Shown here: positions 1 to 8,384 of the stretch, piece by piece
Numbering within the stretch: the first letter of the stretch is position 1
How the letters are laid out: every line of letters begins with the position of its first letter
NCBI RefSeq assembly: GCF_003115855.1
Contig: NZ_KZ819078.1
Span: 124,001-188,000, forward strand
DNA: 64,000 nt
Source of the DNA: Brenneria corticis
Lineage (GTDB): Bacteria; Pseudomonadota; Gammaproteobacteria; Enterobacterales; Enterobacteriaceae
Direction: 5' to 3'
Made by a program: the position numbers and the translations under genes
Notes under the pieces: model-generated
The model's database searches: none
The model's input: only the letters and a program-made list of their open reading frames with translations
Told to the model about the DNA's origin: nothing

Positions 1-231
1 GGATTGAGCTATCCCAGTGAAACCGATATCAAGGTGAAAAGCGCCATGATGAAGTCGGCGCGCACGGTTTACGTGGTCGCCGACTCCAGCAAGATTGATA
101 AGGTATCGATGTTTGCGCTGCCGTGCGACTGGCGTGATATTCACTATCTGATTACCGACAGCGGGATCTCTCAGGGATCTATCGACGAGTTTGAAGCGCT
201 GGGGGTACAGGTGCTGGTGGCGGAAAGCTAG
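1..231 (+). CDS. DeoR-family transcriptional regulator, C-terminal fragment
   Basis: Only the last 76 residues are in the window; the gene begins before position 1. The visible part matches the end of the DeoR C-terminal sensor domain, a phosphosugar-isomerase-like fold. It reads K-x-x-M-x-x-A then V-x-V-V-A-D-S-S-K, followed by a short strand carrying a D-S-G-I turn. In intact DeoR regulators an N-terminal winged helix binds DNA and this domain binds a sugar phosphate. The inducer and target cannot be judged from the fragment. The gene converges on the chemoreceptor gene downstream. Confidence 0.8.
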   Translation, partial: GLSYPSETDIKVKSAMMKSARTVYVVADSSKIDKVSMFALPCDWRDIHYLITDSGISQGSIDEFEALGVQVLVAES

Positions 232-282
232 TCTTGTTGGGCTGTTGCCTGAATATTTCGGGATCATTTCAGGGACGTTGAT

Positions 283-302
283 GCGCTGGCCGCCGCCAGC
301 GC
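283..302. terminator. Possible hairpin between convergent genes
   Basis: Seven-base arms (GCGCTGG / CCAGCGC) around a six-base loop lie between the end of the DeoR fragment and the end of the chemoreceptor gene. There is no T-tract on either side, so intrinsic termination is only weakly supported. Confidence 0.25.
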
Positions 303-318
303 GGGTGGCCGGGATGAA

Positions 319-1995
319 TTAAAACGTTTCCCAGTTATTTTCACCTTTCTTCGCAGGGGGAAGCGCTCCGTCGGCGGGTAATCCTTGCGGCAAAGGCGTG
401 GATCTGACCGGGGAGGGATGATGAGCGGCGGTCGCGCCGTTTTCCGGCAGTTGGAATACCGCCACGGCCTGGGTTAAATGGCGCGCCTGCGTTTCCAGCG
501 ACGCGGCCGCCGCCGCTGATTGCTGAACCAGGGCGGCGTTCTGCTGGGTGACGCCGTCCATTTCGGTGACCGCCTGCGCCACCTGTTCGATGCCGCGATT
601 CTGTTCCTCAGACGCCGAAGATATTTCTCCCATCAGATCGGTAACGCGGGTCACGGATTGAACGATGCTGGTCATGGTCTCACCGGCCAGCGCGACCTGT
701 TTGGAACCGCTGTTAATCCGAGTCACCGACTCGGCGATCAGCCCGCCGATCTCCTTGGCGGCCTGCGCGCTACGCTGCGCCAGATTTCTCACCTCTCCCG
801 CCACCACGGCGAAACCACGCCCCTGTTCGCCCGCCCGTGCGGCTTCCACCGCCGCGTTCAGCGCCAGGATATTGGTTTGAAAGGCAATGCCGTCAATCAC
901 GTTGGTAATGTCGGCGATTTTTTGCGAACTGGCGGTGATGTCATTCATGGTGGTCACCACGTCGCCGACGAGATGCCCGCCTTTGTTGGCCAGCGTGGAG
1001 GCTTCCTGCGCCAGTTTATTGGCTTGCGTCACATTATCGGTATTCAGTTTTACCGTCGCGCCCAACTGCTCCATGCTGGCGGCGGTCTCTTCCAGCGCGG
1101 CGGCCTGCTGTTCGGTTCGCGACGAAAGGTCGCTGTTGCCGGCGCTGATTTCACTGGCGCCCTGGTAAATAGAGGCGGCGCTATCGCGAATGGTGCCGAC
1201 GGTGCGAATCAGGCTCTCCTGCATCTCGCGCAGGTAGGGAATCAACTGGCCGATATTGTTACGGCCGAAATCGGTAATGTCATGATGCAACTCTCCTGAC
1301 GACAGGGTCTGGAACTGTTTTTTGATCTGTTCCAGCGGCGTCAACAGGCAGGAGACCAGATAACGATCGGTGAGCAGCAGAATCAGCAGCCCGGAAATCA
1401 ACGCGGCAATCAGCGCGCGCTGGCAGGTTTCGACCAATTGATGGATCTGTTGGTCGTTTTCTTCGTCATTGGCAAACAGGCTCTCGGCATATTTTTGCGT
1501 CGCCTTGCCGAACTCAATGCTGATGGGCGGCAGGGTGGTTCTTACCACATCACGGTATTGATCGACGTTTCCCTCGGCAAGCAGGGCGATCATATTGCGC
1601 ATTTCATGAATAACATTCGTCCAGTAACGCACAATATCATCAACCTGCTGCGGTAATACGCCGATCTGGGGTTGCGACCGAAAAAGCGCCAGATCGTTTT
1701 GACTGATATCGAGGGCGTCCGTCGCCGCTTTCAGTATGCCCTGCGCTTTTTCCTGTTCGCCACTCTGATGCAGATCGGCGACCATATATAACCGCACGGC
1801 GGTGCGGAAATAAGATTCCGTACCGTGGCTCATTATATTGTTGTTTTTCTTTTGAATCTGGCTGGTTTCCACTAGCTGGCTTAGCTGACCGAGAGAGGAT
1901 AACGTCAGCCAGGAAACGCCGCCCCAGACTAATAAGAACAGGGTCAGGGTGGTTAATAACACTTTACGGATAGTAATATTTCTGAGCGATCGCAT
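319..1995 (-). CDS. Methyl-accepting chemotaxis protein (transmembrane chemoreceptor)
   Basis: A 558-residue Tar/Tsr-type receptor. It has an N-terminal membrane helix (about residues 11-33), a periplasmic four-helix-bundle sensor of about 160 residues, a second membrane helix (about 193-209), a HAMP linker, and a long cytoplasmic signalling hairpin with the invariant E-A-A-R-A-G-E-Q-G-R-G-F-A-V-V-A tip. The protein ends in NWETF, the pentapeptide tether for the adaptation enzymes CheR and CheB, so it should be a full-length, methylation-adapted receptor. It would work at the inner membrane with CheW and CheA. The ligand cannot be told from the sensor sequence. A FliA-type promoter lies upstream (2125-2151), which fits co-expression with the flagellar regulon. 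Confidence 0.93.
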   Translation of the reverse strand: MRSLRNITIRKVLLTTLTLFLLVWGGVSWLTLSSLGQLSQLVETSQIQKKNNNIMSHGTESYFRTAVRLYMVADLHQSGEQEKAQGILKAATDALDISQNDLALFRSQPQIGVLPQQVDDIVRYWTNVIHEMRNMIALLAEGNVDQYRDVVRTTLPPISIEFGKATQKYAESLFANDEENDQQIHQLVETCQRALIAALISGLLILLLTDRYLVSCLLTPLEQIKKQFQTLSSGELHHDITDFGRNNIGQLIPYLREMQESLIRTVGTIRDSAASIYQGASEISAGNSDLSSRTEQQAAALEETAASMEQLGATVKLNTDNVTQANKLAQEASTLANKGGHLVGDVVTTMNDITASSQKIADITNVIDGIAFQTNILALNAAVEAARAGEQGRGFAVVAGEVRNLAQRSAQAAKEIGGLIAESVTRINSGSKQVALAGETMTSIVQSVTRVTDLMGEISSASEEQNRGIEQVAQAVTEMDGVTQQNAALVQQSAAAAASLETQARHLTQAVAVFQLPENGATAAHHPSPVRSTPLPQGLPADGALPPAKKGENNWETF

Positions 1996-2124
1996 AAATT
2001 TATCCCGATTATTATGATTGGATTGTGATTTTTATGTTCTGCTACAAGGTGTTATTTTAATGACGAAATATGAATAGCTATTTTTAATCTACGTCAAAGA
2101 GGTTATCGGCACCGCTCGTTCATT

Positions 2125-2151
2125 TTATCGGCGATAATACATAAATATTTC
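2125..2151 (-). promoter_or_regulatory. Candidate FliA (sigma-28) promoter of the chemoreceptor gene
   Basis: Read on the minus strand, GAAATATT, an 11-base spacer and GCCGATAA match the flagellar class 3 consensus (TAAAGTTT-N11-GCCGATAA) at 5 of 8 and 8 of 8 positions with the exact spacing. A second GCCGATAA lies 22 bases further downstream (2103-2110) without a good partner. The start codon is about 130 bases downstream, leaving an AT-rich leader. The 295-base gap to the next gene holds nothing else I can name. Confidence 0.6.
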
Positions 2152-2290
2152 AAAATAATGATCGCGCAATGATTATTGAAAATAATATTCAATATTTATT
2201 GTTGATTGGCATATTTGTTGAATACCTGCCGGATACTTCTAAGCAATACAACGCGTCACAGATTTGTGCCGTGGCGCAATAAGGGGTCTG

Positions 2291-4273
2291 TCAGACGAAT
2301 GTTTCCCTGATGGCTTTCCCGCGCTCGGACGACGTCAGCCGTTGCAGGGCGGTCAACTGTTCCACCGCCTCGTGCATGGCGTCCATGCCTTTGGCGGCCT
2401 CTTTCATCCGCCCCATGTTGGTGGTCAGATTACGGCGCTCCTGGCTGGTTTCCGTGCTCATGGCGGCTATCTGATCGGCGGCGGAGATGCTCTGGTCGGC
2501 CATCTCCTGGGTGGTGCCGACCGTTTGCGCGGCAACGCTGCGGATGCGTTCAATGGTCTCGACGGCGGAGCGGATATTGTTGCGTGTGGCGTCCGCCTGA
2601 TCCTTCGACGAGCGGGCCAGGCGGCGTACTTCGTCCGCCACCACGGCGAAGCCGCGTCCCGCCTCGCCGGCCCGCGCCGCTTCCACGGCGGCGTTGAGCG
2701 CCAGCAGGTTGGTCTGATCGGCGATGCCGCTGATGCCGACGGTGATCTGGGTAATGCCGAGGGAAATCTGTTCCAGCTGGTTAAGCTCATGCTCCAGATT
2801 ATCCTGCGCGCTGCGGGTCTGGGTGGCGGCTTCGCTGATGGCGCGAATGCTGGACTCCGCCACGTCCAGGGTTTCGCTCTGGCGCGAGGTGGCGCGCTCA
2901 AGCTGCGGCAGGGCGGTCAGCAGCGGGTTGAGCTCTTCCTGGTAGGCCACCACCCGCTCGATCACCCCGGACTGGATGGCGTGCATCGCCTCCCAGCGGC
3001 GCAGCGCCCGCTGGGCATAGTGTCCCGCATAGGCGGCGTATTCGATGGGGAAATGGGTCATCGCCTTGACGTCATGGTCGAAGAACGCCAGCGCGGATAA
3101 CGTCTGGTTGATGGGGACGCCGAAAATTTCGCCAAAGCTGGAAAAACCGGCCGCCGGCACGTCGTCAAAGAAGCTGGCCTGCCCCAGGCTGGCGGCGTTA
3201 TTCATTCTGCGCAGTACGCAGTCGTTGAGCAGCAGCCCGCTGGGCTTGCCTTTCCCCGCCAGAAACCGCCGCCAGTCCTCTCGGGTGGCGGCGACGAAAT
3301 CCGTCGCCTGCAACAGATACAGGCGGTCGCCGAACTCCAGATCGCAGAAGAAAGCGATGCTGTCCGCCCGAATGGCGGCCACCGAACGAATGAAATACTC
3401 ATCATCCACCTTTACCCCGAAGGTTTTTCCCTCCAGGTGTTTGCCGATCTGATCCGGTTTGCAGCGCAGATGGTCGGACAGGGCGGTGATAATCGACTGG
3501 GGGCGTCCGTTGGCGTCGAATACCGAGGTGACGGTGCGGGCGACCGGATCGGCTTCGGCCACCAGCCAGCTCTGCGCGGTGGGTTCAAAGTTCTGGCTTT
3601 TGAACGGGGCAAAGGATTTCCCCGGCGCCATCTGGCAAAACACCAGTACCGCCTTGCCTTGCAATACCCCGTTATGGTTGCCGATATAGGTGGCGCTAAA
3701 GTCGAGTTTTCCCCCGGCCGAGCCGCCGATGGCCATGCAGGGGAAGCGGCCGCTGGCGTACCACGCCTGCATCAGAAAGCCTTCGGCGGCGGAGAGTCCG
3801 TCGCAGTAGATCATGGCGAAGGTGCGGTCGGCGGAAAGCGGCATGGCGACGTTGATCCGCTCCAGCTCCTGACGAATGGCCGCCACCCGCTGGCCGGCGG
3901 TCATTTTTTCCCGTACGTGCAAATCAATAACGTGCGTTTCGTGGCGGGATATCAGCGTTTGCGGCAGCCATAGCCAACTGCCCTGGCTGCCAGCCATATC
4001 GCAATAGGCGGAGCCTTTCGGGATGTTGCACAGAGCGCCGGTTGAAGAGAGCGTAAGCACCGTCAGGTCGGCATTGGCGAAACGCTGCCAGGTCTGGCTG
4101 ACGGCGGGGAAATCCGCCTCGGGGGGGACAAAGGCCAGTAGAATCCCCGCTTTGGCGGAAAGGCCGAGGCTGCTCGGCGAGGCGGGTAAGGCTTCACAGT
4201 CAAAGACGCCGCTCGCGGGCGATTGATGACCGAAAATCGTTGCTCCTGCACGGAAAGACGACAAAATTCCCAT
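2291..4273 (-). CDS. Soluble FIST-domain chemoreceptor
   Basis: A 660-residue methyl-accepting protein with no convincing membrane helix. The first roughly 380 residues resemble FIST_N plus FIST_C, a sensory module predicted to bind small ligands such as amino acids. A helical linker follows, then a shortened signalling domain with the conserved tip Q-T-N-L-L-A-L-N-A-A-V-E-A-A-R-A-G-E. There is no C-terminal NWETF tether. The start was set at the ATG at 4273 because AGAGGG lies 8 bases ahead of it; an in-frame codon 45 bases upstream lacks such a site. It probably acts as a cytoplasmic receptor sampling internal metabolites. It follows another receptor gene on the same strand, but a 295-base gap between them suggests separate promoters. 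Confidence 0.85.
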   Translation of the reverse strand: MGILSSFRAGATIFGHQSPASGVFDCEALPASPSSLGLSAKAGILLAFVPPEADFPAVSQTWQRFANADLTVLTLSSTGALCNIPKGSAYCDMAGSQGSWLWLPQTLISRHETHVIDLHVREKMTAGQRVAAIRQELERINVAMPLSADRTFAMIYCDGLSAAEGFLMQAWYASGRFPCMAIGGSAGGKLDFSATYIGNHNGVLQGKAVLVFCQMAPGKSFAPFKSQNFEPTAQSWLVAEADPVARTVTSVFDANGRPQSIITALSDHLRCKPDQIGKHLEGKTFGVKVDDEYFIRSVAAIRADSIAFFCDLEFGDRLYLLQATDFVAATREDWRRFLAGKGKPSGLLLNDCVLRRMNNAASLGQASFFDDVPAAGFSSFGEIFGVPINQTLSALAFFDHDVKAMTHFPIEYAAYAGHYAQRALRRWEAMHAIQSGVIERVVAYQEELNPLLTALPQLERATSRQSETLDVAESSIRAISEAATQTRSAQDNLEHELNQLEQISLGITQITVGISGIADQTNLLALNAAVEAARAGEAGRGFAVVADEVRRLARSSKDQADATRNNIRSAVETIERIRSVAAQTVGTTQEMADQSISAADQIAAMSTETSQERRNLTTNMGRMKEAAKGMDAMHEAVEQLTALQRLTSSERGKAIRETFV

Positions 4274-4441
4274 AGGTAGTTCCCTCTCTTCAATTGAATC
4301 ATGCACAAAGCGAATCATTGAATAAAAACAGTCTAATCCCTGAGGCGGGCGCAGTATGAGCTACTGGTCACGTTTAGCCGCGCCGCGTTTAGTACTGTTT
4401 TTGGGAACTTGTCAACGCGCTGATGTCCGCACCGTCGGGAG

Positions 4442-4906
4442 TCAGCTTTTGCGCAGACGCGCGGTCAATCCCTTGAGGAAATAGCGCAGCACCTGATCGC
4501 CGCAGGCGCGGTAATTTTTGTGTTCCGGCGCGCGCAACATGGCGGTCAGCTCCGGCTGCGACAGGCGGAAATCCTGGGACTGCAGGATCTCCTGAATATC
4601 GGTGGTTTTCAGGGAAAACGCCACGCGCAGTTTTTTCAGGATAATGTTGTTGGTGATTCTGCGCTCCACTTTGGGCGCCGGGCGGCTGTCGTCTTTGCCG
4701 CGTTGGCGGATAATCAGGCCGTCAAGGAATGTACCCATCAGGATATCCGGGCAGGGCTGATAGCCTTCCTCCTCTTCCTTTTTGATAAAGCCGGCTATCT
4801 GCTGCGGGGTGATGCGGGTATCCATCAGCGCCAGGATCTCAATCAACTGCTGGTTATTCAAATTCAACATGTAGCGCAGGCTACGTAGTACATCGTTATT
4901 TATCAT
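4442..4906 (-). CDS. yehS: YehS-like DUF1456 protein
   Basis: A 154-residue protein built of two similar halves, each starting with a N-N-D-V-L-R-S-L-R-Y or N-N-I-I-L-K-K-L-R type helix and ending in a short helix with Y-x-x-C. This duplicated layout and length match the DUF1456 family (YehS of E. coli), which has no established function. It is predicted cytoplasmic, with no signal peptide or membrane segment. It lies between a chemoreceptor gene and mtnD on the same strand with wide gaps, so no operon is evident. Confidence 0.85.
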   Translation of the reverse strand: MINNDVLRSLRYMLNLNNQQLIEILALMDTRITPQQIAGFIKKEEEEGYQPCPDILMGTFLDGLIIRQRGKDDSRPAPKVERRITNNIILKKLRVAFSLKTTDIQEILQSQDFRLSQPELTAMLRAPEHKNYRACGDQVLRYFLKGLTARLRKS

Positions 4907-5070
4907 TACCGGATTTTCTCGCCGCTTATCAATGGCGGGTAGTATAAAACGCAGGGGAGGATAAAGCGATGCGCGAAAGGATGCCCGGCAGACGCGGCGG
5001 CGCGCCCGCAGGCCATCAGGCCGAGCCGCGGCGGGCGGTTTCGGCCTTTACGCCCGGCGCGGCCCGCCGA

Positions 5071-5592
5071 TCAGTGGAAGGTCTCTCCGCCGGTAAAATG
5101 GCCTACCCAGCCCGCGGGGTTGGTAAAGATGCGGATGGCGACGAAATCCGGGGATTCGCCGCTGTCGAACCAGTGCGGCGTATTGGCCGGCACGCGCAGC
5201 AGATCCCCCGCCTCGCAGGTGAGCCGGAACACGTTGTCGTTAATCGGCACAAAAAAGGTGCCGCTGCCATAAACGAAAAAGCGCACTTCATCTTCGCTGT
5301 GGGTGTGCTCCTGGAGGAACTTTTCGCGCAGTTCCTGACGCTGCGGGTGATCCGGCGTCAGTCTGATCACATCAGATGAGGTATAGCCTTCCTGCTGCTT
5401 GAGCCGTTCAATCTCGTCATGGAAGTGGGCGAGCAGCGCTTCGCTGCTGGCTTCGTGGCTGATGCCGTCGACGGGCCAGTGCTCCAGTTGAATGCCGGCG
5501 CCGGCAAGCAGCGCGGCGATATCGTCGAAGCGGGAGAGCTGTCGCACCGGTTGGGCGATTTGCGGACGCTGGAAAATGGACAGAGTGGTCAT
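5071..5592 (-). CDS. mtnD: Acireductone dioxygenase (methionine salvage)
   Basis: A 173-residue cupin that oxidises acireductone in the methionine salvage pathway. With Fe(II) it gives the 2-keto-4-methylthiobutyrate precursor of methionine; with Ni(II) it gives an off-pathway product. The metal ligands of the characterised Klebsiella enzyme are all in place at the same numbers: His96, His98, Glu102 and His140. The ATG at 5592 is preferred over an in-frame GTG nine bases upstream because GAGGTG sits at a suitable distance. The usual partners (mtnA, mtnB, mtnC, mtnK) are not beside it. A 245-base AT-rich gap separates it from the divergent sugar-uptake operon. Confidence 0.93.
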   Translation of the reverse strand: MTTLSIFQRPQIAQPVRQLSRFDDIAALLAGAGIQLEHWPVDGISHEASSEALLAHFHDEIERLKQQEGYTSSDVIRLTPDHPQRQELREKFLQEHTHSEDEVRFFVYGSGTFFVPINDNVFRLTCEAGDLLRVPANTPHWFDSGESPDFVAIRIFTNPAGWVGHFTGGETFH

Positions 5593-5601
5593 GGTCTTCA
5601 C

Positions 5602-5846
5602 CTCGGGTATTCATCGCTAGTCCGTTAACCATTATCTTTCTATGGATAAAAAACAAGACGCTTTATTTATATCTTATTCCAGTGTTTTTATAGCCAAAAG
5701 CCGGGTGTGTTAATATTTTTAACCAGCGGTTAACGCTATTTCCGATTAGTTAATAGCTATTATCATTTTTGTTATTTAGATTTAAATTTTTCTACTGTTA
5801 GCATCCCTTATCGCGACTAACTGTATAAAAATTAGGATAAAAAACC
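5602..5846 (+). promoter_or_regulatory. AT-rich divergent control region of the sugar uptake operon
   Basis: The region lies between the divergent mtnD and binding-protein genes and is clearly more AT-rich than its surroundings. It carries GTTAA-TATTT-TTAAC (around 5709-5723) and a nearby GGTTAAC, which together could form a repressor site. No perfect CRP site was found. The ribosome-binding stretch TAGGAT precedes the ATG at 5847. Confidence 0.3.
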
Positions 5847-6827
5847 ATGACCGCTCATTTTCGTCGTATAGGTCTGCTGGCATTGCTGATCGGCCTGGCC
5901 AGCAACGCTCAGGCCGCGGATGAATCGCTTTCGCTCAAGGGAAAAACCATCGGCGTCGCCGTGGTGGGAACGCAACATTTCTGGGATCGCGAGGCGTACA
6001 AGGGCGCGACCGAAGAGATAGAAAAACTGGGGGGCAGCGTGGTGGGCGTGGACGGCGGGCGCGACAATCAGGTGCACGCCAATAACCACGATATTCTGCT
6101 GTCGCGCAAGGTGGACGCGGTGGTCAGCATTCTGGGGGACAGCGCGGTGGAGCCCAAGTTCAAGGCGCTGCGCGACGCGGGCATCCCGGTATTTACCGTC
6201 GACCACGTTTCGCCGTATTCCATCAACAACACCACCTCCGACAACTATGCCATCGGCTCCACCATCGGGCGTTACACGGCGGACGTGCTGGGCGGCAAGG
6301 GCAATGTCGCGGTGTTCAACGCCTTCTCCAACTCGCTGCGCATCTGCGGCATCCGCTACGACCTGTGGAAATATGTATTGCAGGACTATCCTGACATCAA
6401 AATCATTCAGCCGGAGCTGGCGGAGCAATACTCCAACTCGCCGGAAGACGCGCGCAAGAAAACCCTTGAGCTGCTGAGCCAGCATCCGAAGGGCACGCTG
6501 GATGCGATTCACGTGGCGTGCTGGGACCAGCCGGCCATCGGCGTGGTGCAGGCGCTGGAAGAGACCGGGCGCGACAAGGACGTGAAAGTGACGGCGATTG
6601 ACGCCGGTCCGGAAACGCTGGAAATCATGGCGGAAAAAGAGAGTCCGTTTGTCGCCAACGTCGCGCAGCAGCCGCGTCTGATCGGCACCCTGGCGGCGAA
6701 AAACGTGGCCCGCCACTTTGCCGGCGAAGCCCTGCTGCCGCAAACCTTTGTGCCGGTGCTGCCGGTGAAGGGGGAAGCGGAGGCCAAAGCGGCCTATAAG
6801 CAACTCGGTTACGGCGAGCTGAAGTAA
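5847..6827 (+). CDS. Periplasmic sugar-binding protein of an ABC importer
   Basis: A 326-residue protein of the RbsB/type I periplasmic binding family. A signal peptide (about residues 1-23, ending A-Q-A) precedes the mature start A-D-E-S. The fold signature includes G-V-A-V-V-G-T, the D-A-V-V-S-I-L hinge region, F-T-V-D-H-V and a late I-D-A-G-P strand. It should deliver a pentose, hexose or polyol to the transporter encoded immediately downstream (3-base gap to the ATPase gene). It is not close enough to RbsB, XylF, AraF, MglB or LsrB for me to name a substrate. It is the first gene of a five-gene operon ending in a PfkB kinase. Confidence 0.85.
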   Translation: MTAHFRRIGLLALLIGLASNAQAADESLSLKGKTIGVAVVGTQHFWDREAYKGATEEIEKLGGSVVGVDGGRDNQVHANNHDILLSRKVDAVVSILGDSAVEPKFKALRDAGIPVFTVDHVSPYSINNTTSDNYAIGSTIGRYTADVLGGKGNVAVFNAFSNSLRICGIRYDLWKYVLQDYPDIKIIQPELAEQYSNSPEDARKKTLELLSQHPKGTLDAIHVACWDQPAIGVVQALEETGRDKDVKVTAIDAGPETLEIMAEKESPFVANVAQQPRLIGTLAAKNVARHFAGEALLPQTFVPVLPVKGEAEAKAAYKQLGYGELK

Positions 6828-6830
6828 CCC

Positions 6831-8384
6831 ATGACGGCGCATCAACAGGCGGCGGACCCGGCGTCGCCGGGGCTGGCGATGACGCGGATTGGCAAGCGCT
6901 TTGCCGGCGTTACCGCGCTCGACGATGTTTCGCTGCACGCCCGGCCGGGGGAAATCCTCGGCCTGATCGGCGAAAACGGGGCGGGAAAGTCCACGCTGAT
7001 TAAAATTCTCGCCGGGGTATACGCCCCGGACAGCGGCGCGATCCGCTTCGACGGCCGGTTGATTAACCCGGTCACGCCCGCCGCCGTTCACGCCCACGGC
7101 GTACGGGTTATCCATCAGGAACTCCATTTGATCCCGCACTTTACCGTCGCCGAATCGGTGTTTATCGGTCAGGAGCGCCGCCATCGCTGGCTGGGTCTGG
7201 ATCGACGGCGGATGCGCCGGGAAACCGAGCGTTTCTTTCAGCAAACGCTGCAACTGCCGATGGACGCCAACCGCCTGATCGGCGATTTGAGCCTGGCGGA
7301 ACGCAAGCTGGTGCAGATAGCGCGGGCGCTGATCGACGGCAACGCCCGGCTGGTGGTGTTTGACGAACCGACGGCGCCGCTGGAGGCGCGCGAGGCCGGC
7401 CTGCTGCTGCAAACCATTCTGGCGCTAAAGCAGCGCGGCATCGCCATTATCTATATTTCCCATTATCTCAATGAGATAGCAGAGATTTGTGACCGTGTCA
7501 CGGTGCTGCGCAACGGCCGCAAGGTCGACACGCTGCAGGGGGAGGCGGCACGGCATATCGACGGCATGATCCAGCTGATGGTGGGGCGCGATATTAACAG
7601 CCTGTTCGCCGCGCCGCGTCGCGTCGCCGCATCCGAGCCTCCTTTTTTGCGCGTGGATAGGCTGACCGACGGGCGGCATTTCCGCCCGCTCGGCTTTTCG
7701 CTGGCGCGGGGCGAGATTGTCGGCATCGCCGGCCTGCTGGGATCGGGGCGCGAGGCGCTTATCGACACGCTGTATGGCTTAACCCCGGCGCGCGGCGGAC
7801 GTATCGAAATTGACGGCGTGGCGCGCCGCATCCGCTCCCCGGTGCGGGCCACTGCGCTGGGAATGGCGCTGGTGCCGCGCGACCGTCGCCATCAGGGACT
7901 GCTTTTGCCCTGGTCGGTGGCGGACAATATCAATCTCTCCTCGCTGCCCGCGGTGGCGAGCCACGGCTGGCTGCGGCGCGCCAGGGCCAACCAGCGGGCG
8001 CGCCAGCTGGCCGATAAGCTGGATATCCGTCCGCGCGAGGTCGGCCTGCCGGTGCGCTATCTGAGCGGCGGCAATCAGCAGAAAGTGATTCTGGCCCGCT
8101 GGCTGAGTACCGCCAGCACGCTGTTTATCCTGGACGAGCCGACGCTGGGCGTGGATATCGGCGCCAAGGCGGAAATCTACCAGCTGACTCGCCAACTGGC
8201 GGATCAGGGGCGCAGCGTGATCGTCTCCTCCAGCGACGCCGGCGAACTGCTGGGGCTGTGCGATCGCGTTCTGGTGATGTGGCGCGGCGAACTGATTGCC
8301 GATGTGGCGACCGAACGACTCTCCGTCGACGCGCTGCTGGCGCTGACCAGCGGCGGCGCGGAAACGGAAAAGGAAGCAATATGA
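6831..8384 (+). CDS. Sugar ABC transporter ATPase (two fused ABC domains)
   Basis: A 517-residue RbsA/XylG-type protein. The N-terminal half has Walker A G-E-N-G-A-G-K-S-T, a variant signature L-S-L-A-E-R-K and Walker B V-V-F-D-E-P-T. The C-terminal half has the degenerate P-loop G-L-L-G-S-G-R-E, an intact signature L-S-G-G-N-Q-Q-K and D-E-P-T-L-G-V-D. This asymmetry is normal for the family. It energises uptake through the two permeases that follow. The stop codon overlaps the next start (ATGA), indicating translational coupling. Confidence 0.93.
   Translation: MTAHQQAADPASPGLAMTRIGKRFAGVTALDDVSLHARPGEILGLIGENGAGKSTLIKILAGVYAPDSGAIRFDGRLINPVTPAAVHAHGVRVIHQELHLIPHFTVAESVFIGQERRHRWLGLDRRRMRRETERFFQQTLQLPMDANRLIGDLSLAERKLVQIARALIDGNARLVVFDEPTAPLEAREAGLLLQTILALKQRGIAIIYISHYLNEIAEICDRVTVLRNGRKVDTLQGEAARHIDGMIQLMVGRDINSLFAAPRRVAASEPPFLRVDRLTDGRHFRPLGFSLARGEIVGIAGLLGSGREALIDTLYGLTPARGGRIEIDGVARRIRSPVRATALGMALVPRDRRHQGLLLPWSVADNINLSSLPAVASHGWLRRARANQRARQLADKLDIRPREVGLPVRYLSGGNQQKVILARWLSTASTLFILDEPTLGVDIGAKAEIYQLTRQLADQGRSVIVSSSDAGELLGLCDRVLVMWRGELIADVATERLSVDALLALTSGGAETEKEAI

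Noticed and set aside
5832..7412. 526-codon minus-strand open frame opposite the sugar-binding protein and ATPase genes
   Set aside because: It is a GC-rich antisense shadow. The composition is rich in Arg and His with no domain, while the opposite strand encodes two clear family proteins.
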